Shown here: one piece after another, positions 34,070 through 46,797 of the stretch | How positions within the stretch are numbered: position 1 is the stretch's first letter | How the letters are laid out: every line of letters starts with the position of its first letter | Origin: Eunapius fragilis | Taxonomy: Eukaryota > Porifera > Demospongiae > Spongillida > Spongillidae | Length of the DNA: 64,000 bases | Reading direction: 5' to 3' | Assembly (NCBI GenBank): GCA_963681505.1 | Contig: OY811981.1 | Coordinates: 2,711,072 to 2,775,071, forward strand | Notes under the pieces: model-generated | Seen by the model: only the letters and a program-made list of their open reading frames with translations | Told to the model about the DNA's origin: nothing | The model's database searches: none | Program-made: the position numbers and the translations under genes

Positions 34070-37000
34070 TCATATGTGTGTGGCATCAATACCAGCTCAA
34101 CACAGGTCAGACACTTATGTCAGAAGCAGGTCGAGATCTGAATGTGGAGCCTGTCTGGCTTCAAGGGATCACAGGTTGCAACAGCTATGTGGCCATTGTT
34201 GATGATGGTGAGCTATACATGTGTACTGTGCACACATACACACACACACATATACATAAATACATGCACACCTATTCATGTGTACTGTACTACATACACA
34301 CACACACACACACATATACATACATACATGCACACCTATTCATAAAAAGGTTTAAAAATTATCGTCTCTGATAATTACATACCGGTATATGAACAAACAA
34401 ACATAGAAGAGGATTGGGGAGTGTACCCGGGGTTAATGAGCAGACGTGAACAGGTGGTGATACTTCCATCATGAAGTCCTGGGAACTTTGCCGTTTCACT
34501 ATCGATCATTGTCACAGGATACCACATCTCATTAGTCTGGTCCTAAAACAACACTTGTATCACTGATGTTCCTCTCACTCGTGACCAGACAGGCAGCTAT
34601 CCCCATGCTGAAATGGTGTTCCTCTCTGGCCCATCCCCACGATGAAATGGTGCCCCTGCCTTCTAGTAATGTTTTCATGCATGAAATGCTCTTCATCATA
34701 TTTTTCTTTGTATCTACTTTCCCAAGGTAGTGTTCATACCTTCGTAGAGATGTGTTTACCCATACCTTCATAGAGAGATGTGTGCACCCATACCTTAAGT
34801 ACAATGAAATGGTGACTCATGTACATTCAATGCCTCAATGTCCACCCTCCTCCCTCCCCACACCAATTCAGGTGTTGATCATTATCACACAGATATTTCA
34901 AAAAACTATGTAAGCACCCGTTATCTCCCAGTACACTCTTCTCCCCTACCTCTTCCCCAGTACACTCTTCTCCCCTACCTCTTCCCCAGTACACCCTTCA
35001 CCCCTACCTCTTCCCCAGTAGTACACCCTTCACCCCTACCTCTTCCCCAGTACACCTTCTCCCTTACCTCTTCCCCAGTACACCTTCTCCCCTACCTCTT
35101 CCCCAGTACACCCTTCACCCCTACCTCTTCTCCAGTACACCTTCTCCCCTACCTCTTCCCCAGTACACCCTTCTCCCCTACCTTTTCCCCAGTACACCCT
35201 TCTCCCCTACTTCTTCCCCAGTACACCTTCTCCCTTACCTCTTCCCCAGTACACCCTTCTCCCTTACCTCTTCCCCAGTACTTCACCTCTTCACCGGTGC
35301 ACCGTTTACAATGTCTCTCTCTTCCCCATTAGGTAGCCAACCTCAGTTGGGATTACTATGATGGTGACAGCGACCCATACCCTGGCTTGATGTACGGTGT
35401 AAGGGAGAGCCATGGTACCAGCTGTTCAGGAAGTGTTGCCATGGTGAAGAGCAATGCTGTTTGTGGAACAGGAGTAGCCTTTAATGCTGGCATAGCAGGT
35501 GACGGCATTAACCAGTCTTATTCTATTTGATGCCCACCCTCACCTATTCCTCTTCGTCCAACGCTTTGATCTTTTCACACTGTGGTTGCTAGGCATCAGA
35601 CTCCTGGGCCAGTCCAACAGTTTAGACATGCAGGAGGCCAAGTCTCTGTCCCATTTATATGGCTATGTGCAGGTGTACAGCAATAGCTGGGGACCCGACG
35701 ATGATGGGAAGACCGTGATGGGACCTGGACGTTTGACCAGCATGGTACTGGAGCAGGGGACAAAGAAGGTGGGGCTACGAAAGATGAAGTAGGCGTGGTC
35801 TAGATCCACCTTAGCTTGAAGTATACATAACATGTACACACATGTTTATTTATGCATGCTTACATGTACGTCTGCATACACACATACTGCATGCACACAC
35901 ACACACAAACCACAACACGCACATGCACACACACATGTACACACATACACATACACACACAGGGCCGAGGTGGTAAGGGTTCCATCTTCATATGGGCCTC
36001 AGGTAATGGGGGTCTGAACTCAGACTGCTGTGCGGCTGATGGATACGTTACGAATGTGTACACCATCGCCATTGGGTCGGCCTCTTCTGCTGGTACGGCT
36101 GTGTACTATGATGAGAAGTGTTCAGCAAAGATGGCTGTGGTCTATATGTACACCACCAGTGGATCTGTGCAAGTGGTAGGGTGGGGAGATCCATGTAGGG
36201 TGTGGGGGTCCATCTATGTAGGGGTATGGGGTCCATCTATGTAGGGGTGTGGGGGTCCATCTATGTAGGGGTGTGGGGGTCCATCTATGTAGGGGTGTGG
36301 GGGTCCATCTATGTAGGGGTGTGGGGGTCCATCTATGTAGGGGTGTGGGGGTCCATCTATGTAGGGGTGTGGGGATCCAGGGGTGTGGGGGTCCATCTAT
36401 GTAGGAGTGTGGGGGTCCATCTTTTGTAGGGGTCTATGTAGGAGTTTTATCCATCTATGTGTGGGGGTGTCCATTGATGCAGGATGATGGTACTATAAGG
36501 TTGTGTTAGGTGTAAGGTCACAGTAGAACCAGACTATGGAGCCCATATATAGTTCGGCATTTATCCTATAATGCATTCCAAATAGAGCACAACGTCAGTT
36601 GGTGGTAAGTGCACACAGACCTTCTCAGGGACCAGTGCTGCTACTCCTATGGCTGCAGGGGTCGTTGCCTTGGCACTGGAGGCAAAGTAATCCTATGATC
36701 TTTTGTGATGAGGATGATGATGGTGTCATCCTATTTTTAGTAACAACCTTACATGGAGGGATGTGAAGTATCTCGTGGCTTACACCTCAAACATCAGTCG
36801 CCTGTCACAGGGTGCTGGGGAGTGGTTCCTCAATGGAGGGGGGCTCTATTTCAGCCATAGGTTTGGGTTTGGAGCCATTGATGCAGAAGCCTTGGTCCTC
36901 AGGGCCAGACACTGGTCCCCTGTACCTGAGCAGACTCAAGCCACCATTGTACCCTCTGGTGCTGATAATGTGTAAGCTACAATGGAGTGCACCAGTGTGT

Positions 37001-37910
37001 AGTGGGTATGGTAATTCTAGATGAGGCCACAGTAATGTGTTTAGATGTTATCTCCTTTTCATACATTGCCTACCAGCTCAGTTAGATAATGGTCAAGTGC
37101 AGTTTTCATATAATGAAAATGAAATATAAAACGTTTCAATGATTTAGTGTGTACTACATAGTAATAACTGCCATGACCAACACTGAACATGACAAGTTAA
37201 TAAACAGTCCTGATGTAGTGCATGTATGTGTGTATGCGTGTGTATATGTGTAAGTGCATGTCGTACAATGGAGGTTGGTTATCAGTGACCTCTATTGCAG
37301 TGTGATAACACCAGGTAGCTCCCACACTGTCACCTTGGCATACCAGGGCACAGGTGTTGGCTACGTGGAGCAGGTGGTGGTGACCATGACCCTAAAGCCC
37401 CAAGGACTGCTCTCAGGGTCTGGCCGTGGGGACATTTACATCACCCTCCAGTCTCCATCGGCAACCACCTCCACCCTCCTCTTCAAGCGGCCATACGACA
37501 CTGACCGGACTGATGGCTACTCCAGTTGGCCCTTTGTGTCTGTCCACTTTTGGGGGGAGGAGCCCCTGGGCAGTTGGACCCTCGCTGTCCACTATGATGG
37601 GACCAGTGGCCAGATCATTCTCAGCGGTTTGAGTATGACCATATATGGTACTGCTTCAATACCTATGGCAGTGGCTCAGACCACACCCACCAGCTGTGGG
37701 CGGGGTTACTACCGCAATGCCAGCACCCTTGAGTGCATGAACTCATGTGACTACACGATTAGGAGTGGGTACTGTTATGACCCAGCACAGCCAGAGGAAG
37801 TGTGTGTCCGTGTGGCCCTCCCTCCTCTGAGCTCTTCTGCCATGGTGCAGGCCAGTGGTACTGTTATGACATCACTGCTCTGGGTGTTGGGTTTGTATGT
37901 GTGTGTGTGA
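33221..37910 (+). CDS. Furin-like proprotein convertase (S8 kexin family), 11 exons
   Basis: Calcium-dependent protease that cleaves precursors after dibasic sites in the secretory pathway. Exons: 33221-33379, 33454-33495, 33686-33778, 34096-34207, 34872-34909, 35333-35498, 35593-35768, 35963-36175, 36586-36686, 36741-36971, 37301-37910. The sum is 1941 nt, 646 aa, in frame. Seen: a signal peptide, prodomain (NSWAVKVAGG) and autocleavage site RKRVKR (ends at 82). The catalytic set is Asp134 in IVDDG, His175 in ESHGTSC, Asn277 in ASGNGG and Ser350 in GTSAATPMAAG, all evenly offset from human furin. A P domain follows (about 445-580). There is no furin-type Cys-rich domain. The C-terminus is Ser-rich then hydrophobic, like a GPI signal or short TM. 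Exons 1 and 2 are less certain than the rest. Confidence 0.9.
33655..33683. repeat. Poly-C run serving as polypyrimidine tract
   Basis: About 28 consecutive C lead straight into the AG acceptor of convertase exon 3. Confidence 0.9.
34004..34066. repeat. GT microsatellite before convertase exon 4
   Basis: GT run about 30 bases upstream of the exon 4 acceptor. AC tracts with a tandem duplication (containing ATACATGCACACCTATTCAT) follow exon 4 at about 34228-34343. Confidence 0.95.
34930..35290. repeat. C/T-rich minisatellite of about 27 bp in convertase intron 5
   Basis: About a dozen units of the type CCAGTACACCCTTCTCCCCT followed by ACCTCTT, with small length changes. Confidence 0.95.
36180..36430. 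repeat. Minisatellite of about 24 bp in convertase intron 8
   Basis: About ten units of GGGGTGTGGGGGTCCATCTA followed by TGTA, starting just after the exon 8 donor. Confidence 0.95.
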
Positions 37911-38340
37911 TGTGTTCATAGACCTCTTCCTATGTGGACCTCTTCCAATCTACTGTGTACATAATGAGCTATGGATAATGTATATTTATTATGAATTGAA
38001 AGAAACACTGCAGACTTATAAATCATCACTGCTGCATGACCTAAGGTATCTCTTAGAATTTTAAGTAATTAGAAAACATGTCTAGGCCCCTTTTCATTGC
38101 AACAATCCCACTGAATGTAGCTTCGTAAGATGGTTTTCACAAAACCACGTGTAAAAGTTGGTCAAGAGAAAACTTCTTTTTCTAACTGACTATAACATTC
38201 ATATTACAGTGAAATGTGAAACAGTTAAAAATCAGTAAAAATCAAATGGAAAAATAAAGCACTCTTACAATACTGAACATGTCAAAATATATGTTATGTG
38301 TAGACTAGAAGCACCTATTCACCCATGGCTAATTGTTGGT
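37911..38340. terminator. Convertase 3' region
   Basis: AT-rich 3' UTR or intergenic sequence. AATAAA at 38254-38259 is a candidate poly(A) signal for the convertase gene. The opposite-strand GTPase copy begins at about 38359. Confidence 0.4.
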
Positions 38341-38358
38341 CATATTTTAATTATTATT

Positions 38359-39985
38359 CTATGATATTTTACAAAGTGATTTTTTTGGTAGCTTTGAATG
38401 TTGACCAGTCTGAGTGTCATCATCTGAGAGGTCCTCTTCAGTAAAACCAAGGTCTTTCAAATACTCTTCCATTGTTTGCCCTTTTATATGAGATATAAGC
38501 CTTGCAGCCTCTTTTGCTCTTTCATACTGGTGCACACAGTCCTGCCATCCAGGTAGGGGGTCACTTTTCTCTGCTAGAATTAGCAATTCTATATATTGAA
38601 CTTGAGGTAGGGGGTTTGGTTTTTAGAGCAATTTTGTCCAGATTTTTTATGCATGCATGAGCTTTTTGAATGCACTTCTTTTTCTAACTGACGTTTCTCA
38701 GTGGTGATCTTTTTCACTATTAATTCCTTTGCTCCTTTTCCTTCTTCAGCTATGTGGTATATCTTCTTTCTCTGAATACATTTCATACCATTTTGGGTTA
38801 TTTACATGCTGCTGCCAAGAACACTTACCAGGGCAAACTGTACAAGCCGCATTGCTTGGGTCATTTTGTGGTTTCATGGCTGCACATTGGTGTTTGTCTT
38901 CATCACGATTAATTCCACAAGGATAATGGCAGGTGCGGTTACAAGTAAGGCAGTTAGTCACATACTCACCAGCAGCTAAATGTACTAGTTTGTCTTTGTT
39001 TGTCTACCACTACTTCATAGTCGATATTTTTACTTGCATCCATGGCTTCCTTGTGTTCTCGTAATAACTTTTTCTCTTGCTCAAGCAGTTAATTTTTGAC
39101 ATGCCTTCAGTAATATTTTTCTGCAAACCTTGAATGCACACTTCCAGTTGCTTCTATCTTTAAGTACTTCTATTGTTAATGTTAGGCTTTTACTGTCAAC
39201 TTTTTGAAACCCAATTAGAAATGATTTGATACCGTCAACTCCCATCTCCCAAAACATCTTACTGAAATTGTTTGCGCCACTTGGAGGAGTAAATAAAGCG
39301 GAGTTATTGAATATAAATTTTTTATCTGTAGGAATACCTGCTTCTTTTAGTGCTTCAAACACCTTAGATGTTCCTCCACCTGCATGTGTTGCCATTATGA
39401 AAATATTGGATCCTACGTCTTTTCCAAATATTGACATGACAGCATGAAATATATATCTTTGGGTAGGTGTAAGCCTGGAGTCATAAGCTTTGACAGTAAG
39501 TGCAATTCCATCCATATGATCTATTCCATATTGGGATGGGGTAGAGAAAAGTCTTAAATTTGATCCATAAGCTTTTTATCTTTTTCAAGCCTTGAGTATC
39601 ACCAAAACCAGGAGTATCAATTATTGTGAGGTTGAAGATGATTTTGGATCCCTGGACCAAATGGAATGTATATGCTGTAATCCCCTGAGTTTGGCTTTGT
39701 GTTTGACTTTTGCTTTCAGGTATGAGCACAAATCGAAATGAATCTTCCCATTTAATGCCAAAGATATAATTAACAATAGCATTAATTAGTGTGGACTTCC
39801 CAACTCCACTTCCCCTACTATCATGAGAGCTTTAGTGGGCAGTGAAGGGTCTAGACATTTAGGGCCTATCTCAACTTTCTCAATTTTTTTATTTTCATCT
39901 CTGAACACCCTGATAGTGGTAACTTGGTACAGCATTAGTTCTGTGTTTCTTTGGTAACCTCTTGCAACCATACTACCCAATGTAG
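38359..39985 (-). pseudogene. AIG1-like GTPase with Cys-rich region, copy A (broken)
   Basis: Same family as 45.1 and 56.8 kb. Recognisable in - strand order: LMLYQVTT..., a ruined P-loop (VGEVELGSPH where copy C has VGGTGVGKST), LIPESKSQTQ, the G3 motif DTPGFGDTQG, SIFGKDVGSNIFIMATHAGGG (G4), the Cys-rich block TNCLTCN.TCHYPC...CTVCPGKCSWQQH, and an acidic C-terminus EEDLSDDDTQT. Frame changes occur at the P-loop, near 39580, around 39080-39010 and near 38745, so no intact protein can be made. Family knowledge: such septin/AIG1-like G-domain proteins are expanded in fish and many invertebrates. Confidence 0.8.
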
Positions 39986-40353
39986 GGGTTAATACTGGCT
40001 GTGGTGATACTATCTGTTGTGATGTAGTACTTGTTGCACTTGAAGAACCTGGGCAATATAAAATTCAAACCTTTTCTTTGCATAGACTAAATAAATTGCT
40101 TTGTGATTATAATTATGCACTAGTTTTGAAAGCAAGGCAAGAAATTGTCATACCGTTATGGATCCTTTCTTCAGGCGTATAATAGACTATGCATGATATT
40201 GGTGTCCCATATAATGTTTAGTTAGTTTCACTTTAATAAGCATACATCATGTCATTTTGTATGTGAAGTTATAAATTTTATTTCTGCATTGTGCTTGGGT
40301 TGTAGAACCAAGTTTTGTTTGCATTATGATAAGTGTACTCAACAGCAGGTTCA

Positions 40354-40800
40354 TTATTCCTCCTTAAAAAAAATTATGAACATCTCTACAGTCCTTGAAT
40401 TTATAATGGTGGAAATGAATACAAGAGAATATATGAACGATAATAAAGCACTAGAACTAAAAGTCACAAGAGGTGGTTGGTGGGACACATTGCCTAGGCA
40501 TTCTGTTAGGGTGAGGCTGAGGTGACTGTACATGTTGGATGTAACCTCATTTGGAGGTCGACATACTAGCGTCGTGGTTAGTTTATTGGAAAGGGTTGAG
40601 AATACCTTGACAGCTTCTTTGCCCCATCTCCAAAACACTTTCCACAACCAAAGGGATGCATGACCATCCTCTAAGGCACATGTCTCATCATTCCTTGAAT
40701 GCTTAGCCTCATCTCCCATCTCTGCTGCATGACCACAAGTTTGAGCCGCTTCCTGTAAAAATTGGAAATTTAGTGGATTGATAACCGTAATTAAAGTCAA
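40354..40800 (-). mobile_element. Retroelement C-terminal fragment
   Basis: The - strand reads KHSRNDETCALE...WLWKVFWRWGKEAVKVFSTLSNKL, the usual end of the same RT polyprotein family seen at 30.6 kb (RKH..ND.KC..LGW, then YG.WG.EA..F). An open frame of 148 codons covers it, but no upstream RT domain is attached. Confidence 0.55.
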
Positions 40801-40936
40801 ATGTACGGGACCAGTTAGGCACTAGAATATCTGCTGTCTGGATTGGTCTTTAGAAAGAATGCAACTTCGCTTCTCAATGTGGGAAAGGGCATGCCTTATG
40901 GTAGAAGTCAGCCTTGCACTGGTTGTGCCTGGAAGC

Positions 40937-41103
40937 AAAGGTGGTATGAACAAGGAGACAAGGTTTTGGGGAAAGGAACATGAGGCAAAAACCTATATAC
41001 TTAGCACATGTAAATGTAATAGAACCAAATAAATAAATAAGTATATAGGTTTTGTCTCATTTTCCTTTCCCCAAAACCTTGTCCCCTTGTTCATACCACC
41101 TTT
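40937..41103. repeat. Inverted repeat, 67-bp arms
   Basis: The left arm 40937-41003 (AAAGGTGGTATGAACAAGG...CCTATATACTTA) and right arm 41038-41103 are reverse complements with only a handful of mismatches, separated by about 34 bp. It sits between retroelement fragments of opposite orientation. Confidence 0.85.
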
Positions 41104-41169
41104 CAATTCCTATATACTACCAACTATTTCATTGGAGATGTTTTTTAAATTTTTATTTGAACGCTTGAT

Positions 41170-42300
41170 GTAAATCCTGTGTTTGTGTGAAATCGAACAG
41201 ATCCTGTACGAATTGCCAGCCCATGAAGCATGGAGGGTGTGCAAACTCCAATCAGAGTACCGCATTTTCACCTTCCAGGCACCAAGAGTCCATATCAACA
41301 ACTAGCGCCTGCTTGCAACCATTGGTTGTAGTGGAACCTTTTGGAATCAAAGCACCCTTATGCTTGATCTCATCTCATCAGTGGGCCCTTCTCTTGGTTT
41401 ACTGAAATGTGAGGTGTTTGGCAAGAATATCCCATGGCAATTTCATATCCCTCACCTTGATATCTTAGGTGCCCCAATAGGTGATGAGATTTTCTGTAAC
41501 AACTTTGTGGCCCATAAAGAATCATTCCTTCTCCACCAGTTACAGCCCTACAAAGTGTGCACCATTTTGCCATATCACCTCCAACTTTAACAAAGTTATC
41601 ATTCACCACTGTGTTACAGAGTGTTTGGCCCTTAATCTGTCACTACAAAGTTCTGGTTGGAAGCAAGCTTGTTTAAGTCTCGAGGTTTTGGCTTAATTAA
41701 TATCAGCCATACCTAGGCTCAGTCAGCTCTTGGGTTTGACATGGCTCCCAATGACATGCAGTGGACTATCAAATGGTGGCTTGGTCTGCCTCTAACACCA
41801 GAAGGAGGGGTATGTGCTTACTGTCTCGATAAAGCTCTGGTGTGTGCCATGCAGCTACCTGCAAATCTGGGGGAGATGTAGTGATGCTATATTTTATTTC
41901 TGCAAAAGAGCTTATAATTAATTTGTTGAACCCAAAACTGTAAGCTGGTGCTGGTCTGGGTCATAAAAGGAGGCTTACAAGGCCTGCAGATATTCTAATT
42001 GCAAGCTGGTCCACCGGTGATAAGCCTGCAGCCATTAATGTGTCGATCACTTCTCCGGTTAAATCAAGCATTTTGTAAGAAGCGGTGTGGTTTCAGGTGC
42101 TGCATCTAGGCAGACAGAGGAGAGAGAACACACATTTAATGATACCATTTGCTCTGAACTGGGTTGGAAGTGTGCTCCACTAGTGGTGTAGTCATTTGGA
42201 GCATGGGGAAGAACAGCAGGCCAGTTTTTTTTCACAACTTGCAGTGCGTCTCGTGCGGCACAAGGCAATTCCACTAAGGCCGCCATGCTGAATTCCATTT
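41170..42300 (+). mobile_element. Decayed RT-type retroelement with RT C-terminal region
   Basis: + strand text in shifting frames includes SLGLLKCEVFGKNIPWQF, PHLDILGAPIGDEIFCNNFV, then GWKQACLSLE, and a final part with ADILIASW-like and WSMGKNS remnants. This matches the RT thumb and C-terminal region of the family at 30.6 kb. Multiple stops break it. Confidence 0.55.
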
Positions 42301-42918
42301 ATTGCAGGATAAGTATCCTCTTAGTTCGAGCCAATGCTCGTGCTTTCATTGCGTGGTCCAACTAAGAAGCCACAACAATGGACCTGCTTGAGTGTTAGGG
42401 TGTTGTTTGTGCATGGTTGTTTGTATATATATGTATTGTATTTACTAACAATGTAATAATACAGTACTTATATATACAATCAACCTTGCACAAAACTACA
42501 CCATAACCTCAAGCAGGTATATTGTTGTGGCTTCTGTAAGCAAATAATATTTGAAACACTTTTTTATTTTTTAATTGTACCAGTAGAATTGCAGAAGGAT
42601 TAATGTTATGCTACTTACTGAGTTGCTTACTTTTCACATTATTCTACCCTACCATTTTTCTATAGCAAACATCTGCCCTTATCCATCTGCATGAGAGACC
42701 AACATCAGTTTGAATCACTGGACAGTAAAATAATTATAAACCCCCAAAAGGGTCCACACAGATTTCACTGCATGAGCACAGCCTCATACAATATGCCCAG
42801 TCCTGGCTTTATATGTTAGCTTGGTGCATTATTTCTCTAGTGAGTTATGATAACTAAGAATTATTGAACAAGGAACTACATGGCTAAGGGTAATAATATA
42901 ACAACTTACAGCTCTTCT

Positions 42919-43713
42919 TCACCTGCTCTTCATATTTGCTAAGTAACTTTCCCTGTAACTCATACATACAATGGCATGCCTTAGCATTTGATGGGCAGGG
43001 TCAATCAGGTCTATGTAAGCCTTTCGACACTCTGTTTCAAGCACTGGTACTTCAATTGGCACTGGTCATTGACCTTTATTCGTGAAGGTCCTGGATCTGG
43101 AAACTTGCAAGTGAAAAGAAAATATGTCCAATTTCTCTGAGTATTTTGGTGGGTCTTGAAGGGCCTCTGGTGACATATATGCAGGACACCTAGAAGCACT
43201 TGTGAGCTTGGAGGAGTGTTTATTATCCATTAATTTGAACATTCCAAAGTCAGTGACCTTTGCCCTCTTGTCTCCAGTTAGGAGAACATTGTTGCCTGAG
43301 AGGTCATGGTGAATGATGTCATTGGAATGGAGATAGGCTAAGGCCAGACATATGTCATGGCAGAGGTTGACCTGGGTGCGGAAGGGAGGGGGAGGAGTAC
43401 TAGACTTCTCCAAGAAAGTGGTGAGGCTCTGCTCCATCAGCTCCATGAGAAGGATCTGACAGCCTGGTCCATCACTATGGAGGCCAAGGTATTGTATGAT
43501 GTTTGGATGCTTTGGGGCACCAATCACCTGACACTCTTGTTGGAACTTCTGGTTGTTCCGTTCACAGGCCACTACGGGGTGAAGGAGCTTGGCAGCACAC
43601 AGCAGTTCATCACATAGGGCCTAGCACACCATTCCACAGGCCCCTTTGCCAAGCTCTTGGTCTTTCAATATTTGAATTTTCTTGAAATGATAGGCACCCA
43701 GAAGTTGAGCCAT
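42919..43713 (-). pseudogene. Protein kinase domain pseudogene (TKL/Tyr-kinase-like)
   Basis: The - strand starts MAQLLGAYHFKKIQIL, then the Gly-rich loop LGKGACGMV, followed at once by an in-frame TAG and a 1-nt loss. The frame then recovers with HPNIIQYLGLH, LLMELM, ICLALAYLHSNDIIHHDLSGNNVLL (catalytic HRDL changed to HHDL), VTDFGMFKL and the APE-like SPEAL. The frame breaks again near 43110 after KLDIFSF. KFPDPGPSRI and the last part LETECRKAYIDLIDPAH...NMKSR lie in other frames. Sponge genomes hold many kinases with this FPDPG and IDLIDPAHP-like tail; that statement is from memory. Confidence 0.8.
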
Positions 43714-45140
43714 TCCTACTCGCCTGCTCGTCTAGTATGCTCAAGCCTGATAAATTTTAGTGGAGTGCGTCATCGGCTCTGTTTTTGCTCCCGGTGGTAA
43801 AACTGTTTTCATTACCGGTAATCTTAATCTCACTTTGCAGGATGTAGACATTAAATTTCTTACCCCCCCCCCCCCCCCCCCCCCCCCCTCCCCCCCTCCA
43901 AAAAAAAACCAGTGAAGACACATACCGCCGATGTTCACCTTGTGTTTAATTACTAGGATCCGAATAGTTAGGCTTGCCAACATCCTCCCCGCACTATGAC
44001 GTCATTATCATTTCATGTACACATGTATCTTACAGCACAGTGCGGACGACGCGAGTATAGCTACCGTCACTGCCTGATCAGACGTATTGACGCTAACTAG
44101 TTGGCGGAACCTTCCGCCAACTGCATTGCCATCATCTTTACACTTAATTTTCTCCGCCAACAAGTTTCCTGAGCTGTACTGTACACATGTACCACACCAG
44201 CGCAAGTACAGAGGAGAGGGAGCAACTACGGAATTCCCCCGTCTGCACAGTACTAGCCACCGTCAATAAGACACTATTGGGTATGATCTTGACGAAGTGC
44301 TCATTGTTGTGCAGTGTAGCACAAAGAATTATATACCGCGCGCAGCACTCCATACTAAACGTCATCTTAACCTTAATTCTCCAGGTCCAAGTCCTACGTG
44401 TAGGACCAATATTTGAAAATTCATTATAAATAGAAATGCATGTGCGCTACTATATACATTCTATGGCAGTGTTTTTACTCTAATTGGTTTTGCCATTTTT
44501 ACCGAAAATGCACTGTAGGTTTTCAAGATTTTGTCCATTCACTTGGCTATTCCCGCAACATGCGCCTGACAAATACCTATCGTTCATAAGCTTGTGGAGC
44601 TAGCAATTTCCAAATCTACAATGTACTTTTTTATATGCTTAGTGCAAAAGACCTGTCTTACTACCCCCTTCTTTTAACATGTTGCTCTGATCGTCCCAAC
44701 ATTACTTCTTAGTACTTTAAGTTGCTTTGCGATTTACCGCAAATACATCTTTTAGCAATGCAGTCCCAGAGGGAGGAAGGTGTGATGTTATAGTTGACTT
44801 GTGCAAGTGAAATGTAAGCTTAATTCAAAGTTCAAAATTCTTGCACCAATGGAAAACATGTTGTTCGCAGGTAAGTTATCAAGTTTGTTTACAATCTTGC
44901 AACATTATGATCTTAAAATGATTTAGCACCTATTCTGGGAGTATAGGATGATCCATGCCTGAGGGAAGGAAGGAGAGAGTGACCTTACCTCATGACTACA
45001 GAACTTTAACCTTCAGTCCACTTTTGTATAGAAGGATGGTTTTTGACCACGTACACATGTATACACGAGCATATCAAAACTATGCTATAAAAACATGCAC
45101 TCACCTATCTGTGGCTAATTCATTGTTATGCACAACTATT
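43714..45140. other. Spacer with a C-run
   Basis: No gene supported. A C-run of about 28 lies at 43863-43896 with two interruptions. Short frames on both strands at 44.0-44.4 kb have no motif. Confidence 0.5.
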
Positions 45141-46797
45141 CTATGATATTCTACAAAGAGTATTTTTGGGCAGCTGTGAATGCTGAACAGTCTGAGTGTC
45201 ATCATCGTCTGAGAGGTCCTCTTCAGTAAAACCACATTCTTTCAAGAATGCTTCCATTGTTTGCCCTTTTATATGAGACATAAGCCTTGCAGCCTCTTTT
45301 GCTCTTTCATACTGGTGCACTCGGTCCTGCCATCCAGGTCGGGGGTCACTTTTCTCTGCTTGAATTAGCAATTCTATGTACTGAACTTGCGATAGGGGGT
45401 GAGGTTTTAGGGCAATTTTGTCCAGATTTTGAATGCATGCGTGAGCTTTTTGAATGCAAGAGAACACTTCTTTTTCTAACTGACGTTTCTCAGCAGTGAT
45501 CTTTTCCACTATTGCTTCCTTTGCTCCTTTTCCTTCTAAAGCTATGTGGTATCTCTTCTTTAAGTCCTCATAAGTGCGCACTTCTTTCTCTGAATACATT
45601 TCATACCGTTTCGGGCTATTTACATGCTGCTGCCAAGAACACTTACCAGGGCATACTGTACAAGCTGCATTGGCTGGGTCACTTTTTTTCATGGCAGCAC
45701 ACTTGTGTTTGTCTTCATCATGATTAATTGTACAAGGATAATGGCAGGTGCAGTTACAAGTAAGGCAGTTAGTCACGTACTCTCCAGGAGCTAAATCTAC
45801 TAGTCTTTGTTTGTCTACCACTACTTCATATGTGAAGTCTTTATTTGCATCAATGGATTCCTTGTGTTCTCGTAATAACTTTTTCTCTTTCCTCAAGGAG
45901 CTAATTTTTGACATGCCTTCAGTAATATTTTGCTGCAAACCTTGAATGCACACTTCCAGTTGCTTTCTGTCTTTAAGCACTTCTTTTGTTAGTGTTAGGC
46001 TTTTACTGTCAACTTTTTGAAACTCGGTTAAAAATGATTTGATACTGTCAACTACCATCTCCCAAAATATCTTACTGAAATTGTTTGCATGTGGAGGAGT
46101 AAATAAAGCGGAGTTATTGAACATAAATTTCTTATCTGTAGGAATAACTGCTTCTTTTAGTGCTTCAAACACCTTAGATGTTCCTCCATCTGCATGTGTT
46201 GCCATTATGAAAATATTGGATCCTACGTCTTTTCCAAATATTGACATGACAGCATGAAATATATATCTTTGGGTAGGTGTAAGCCTGGAGTCATGAGCTT
46301 TGCAGTAAGTGCAATTCCATCCAAATGATCTATTCCATATTGTGATGGGGTAGAGAAAAAGTCTTGAATTTGATCCATAAGCTTTTTATCTCTTTCAAGT
46401 CCTTGAGTATCACCAAAACCAGGAGTATCAATTATTGTGAGGTTGAAGGCGACTTTGGATCCCTGGACCAAATGGAATGTATATGCTGTAATCCACTGAG
46501 TTTGGCTTGTGTTTGACTATTGCTTTCAGGTATGAGAACAAATCGAAATGAATCTTCCCATTTAATGTCAAAGATATAATTAACAATGGCATTAATTAGT
46601 GTGGACTTTCCAGCTCCTGTCTGCCCTAATATCATGAGAACTTTAGTGGGCACCGAAGGATCCAGACATTTAGGCCCTATCTCAACTTTCTCAATTTTTT
46701 TCTTTTCATCTCTGAACACCATATAACTGGTAACTTGGTACAGCATCAGTTCAGTATCTTCATTCAGTCTTCGATACGCTCATGCTACCATGCTAGC
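45141..46797 (-). pseudogene. AIG1-like GTPase with Cys-rich region, copy B (frameshifted)
   Basis: Close paralogue of copy A and better preserved. P-loop GQTGAGKST, G3 DTPGFGDTQG, G4 ATHADGG, then helical linker, Cys-rich block TNCLTCNCTCHYPC...CTVCPGKCSWQQH (about eight Cys/His, probably zinc-binding), RYEMYSEKEV, a basic/acidic coiled region and the acidic end EEDLSDDDDTQT. Compared with copies A and C, bases are missing near 46510 (before the G3 region) and near 46305 (in the IALT segment), so the G domain is split over three frames, while the last 368 codons are open. It could be a recent pseudogene or reflect sequencing errors. Confidence 0.8.

Noticed and set aside
34006-34371. Val/Cys and Thr/His repeat frames here and at 1031, 9091, 10487, 15138, 17560, 25695, 28969, 54189 and 54873
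   Set aside because: Translations of GT or AC microsatellites, which stay open in two frames by composition.
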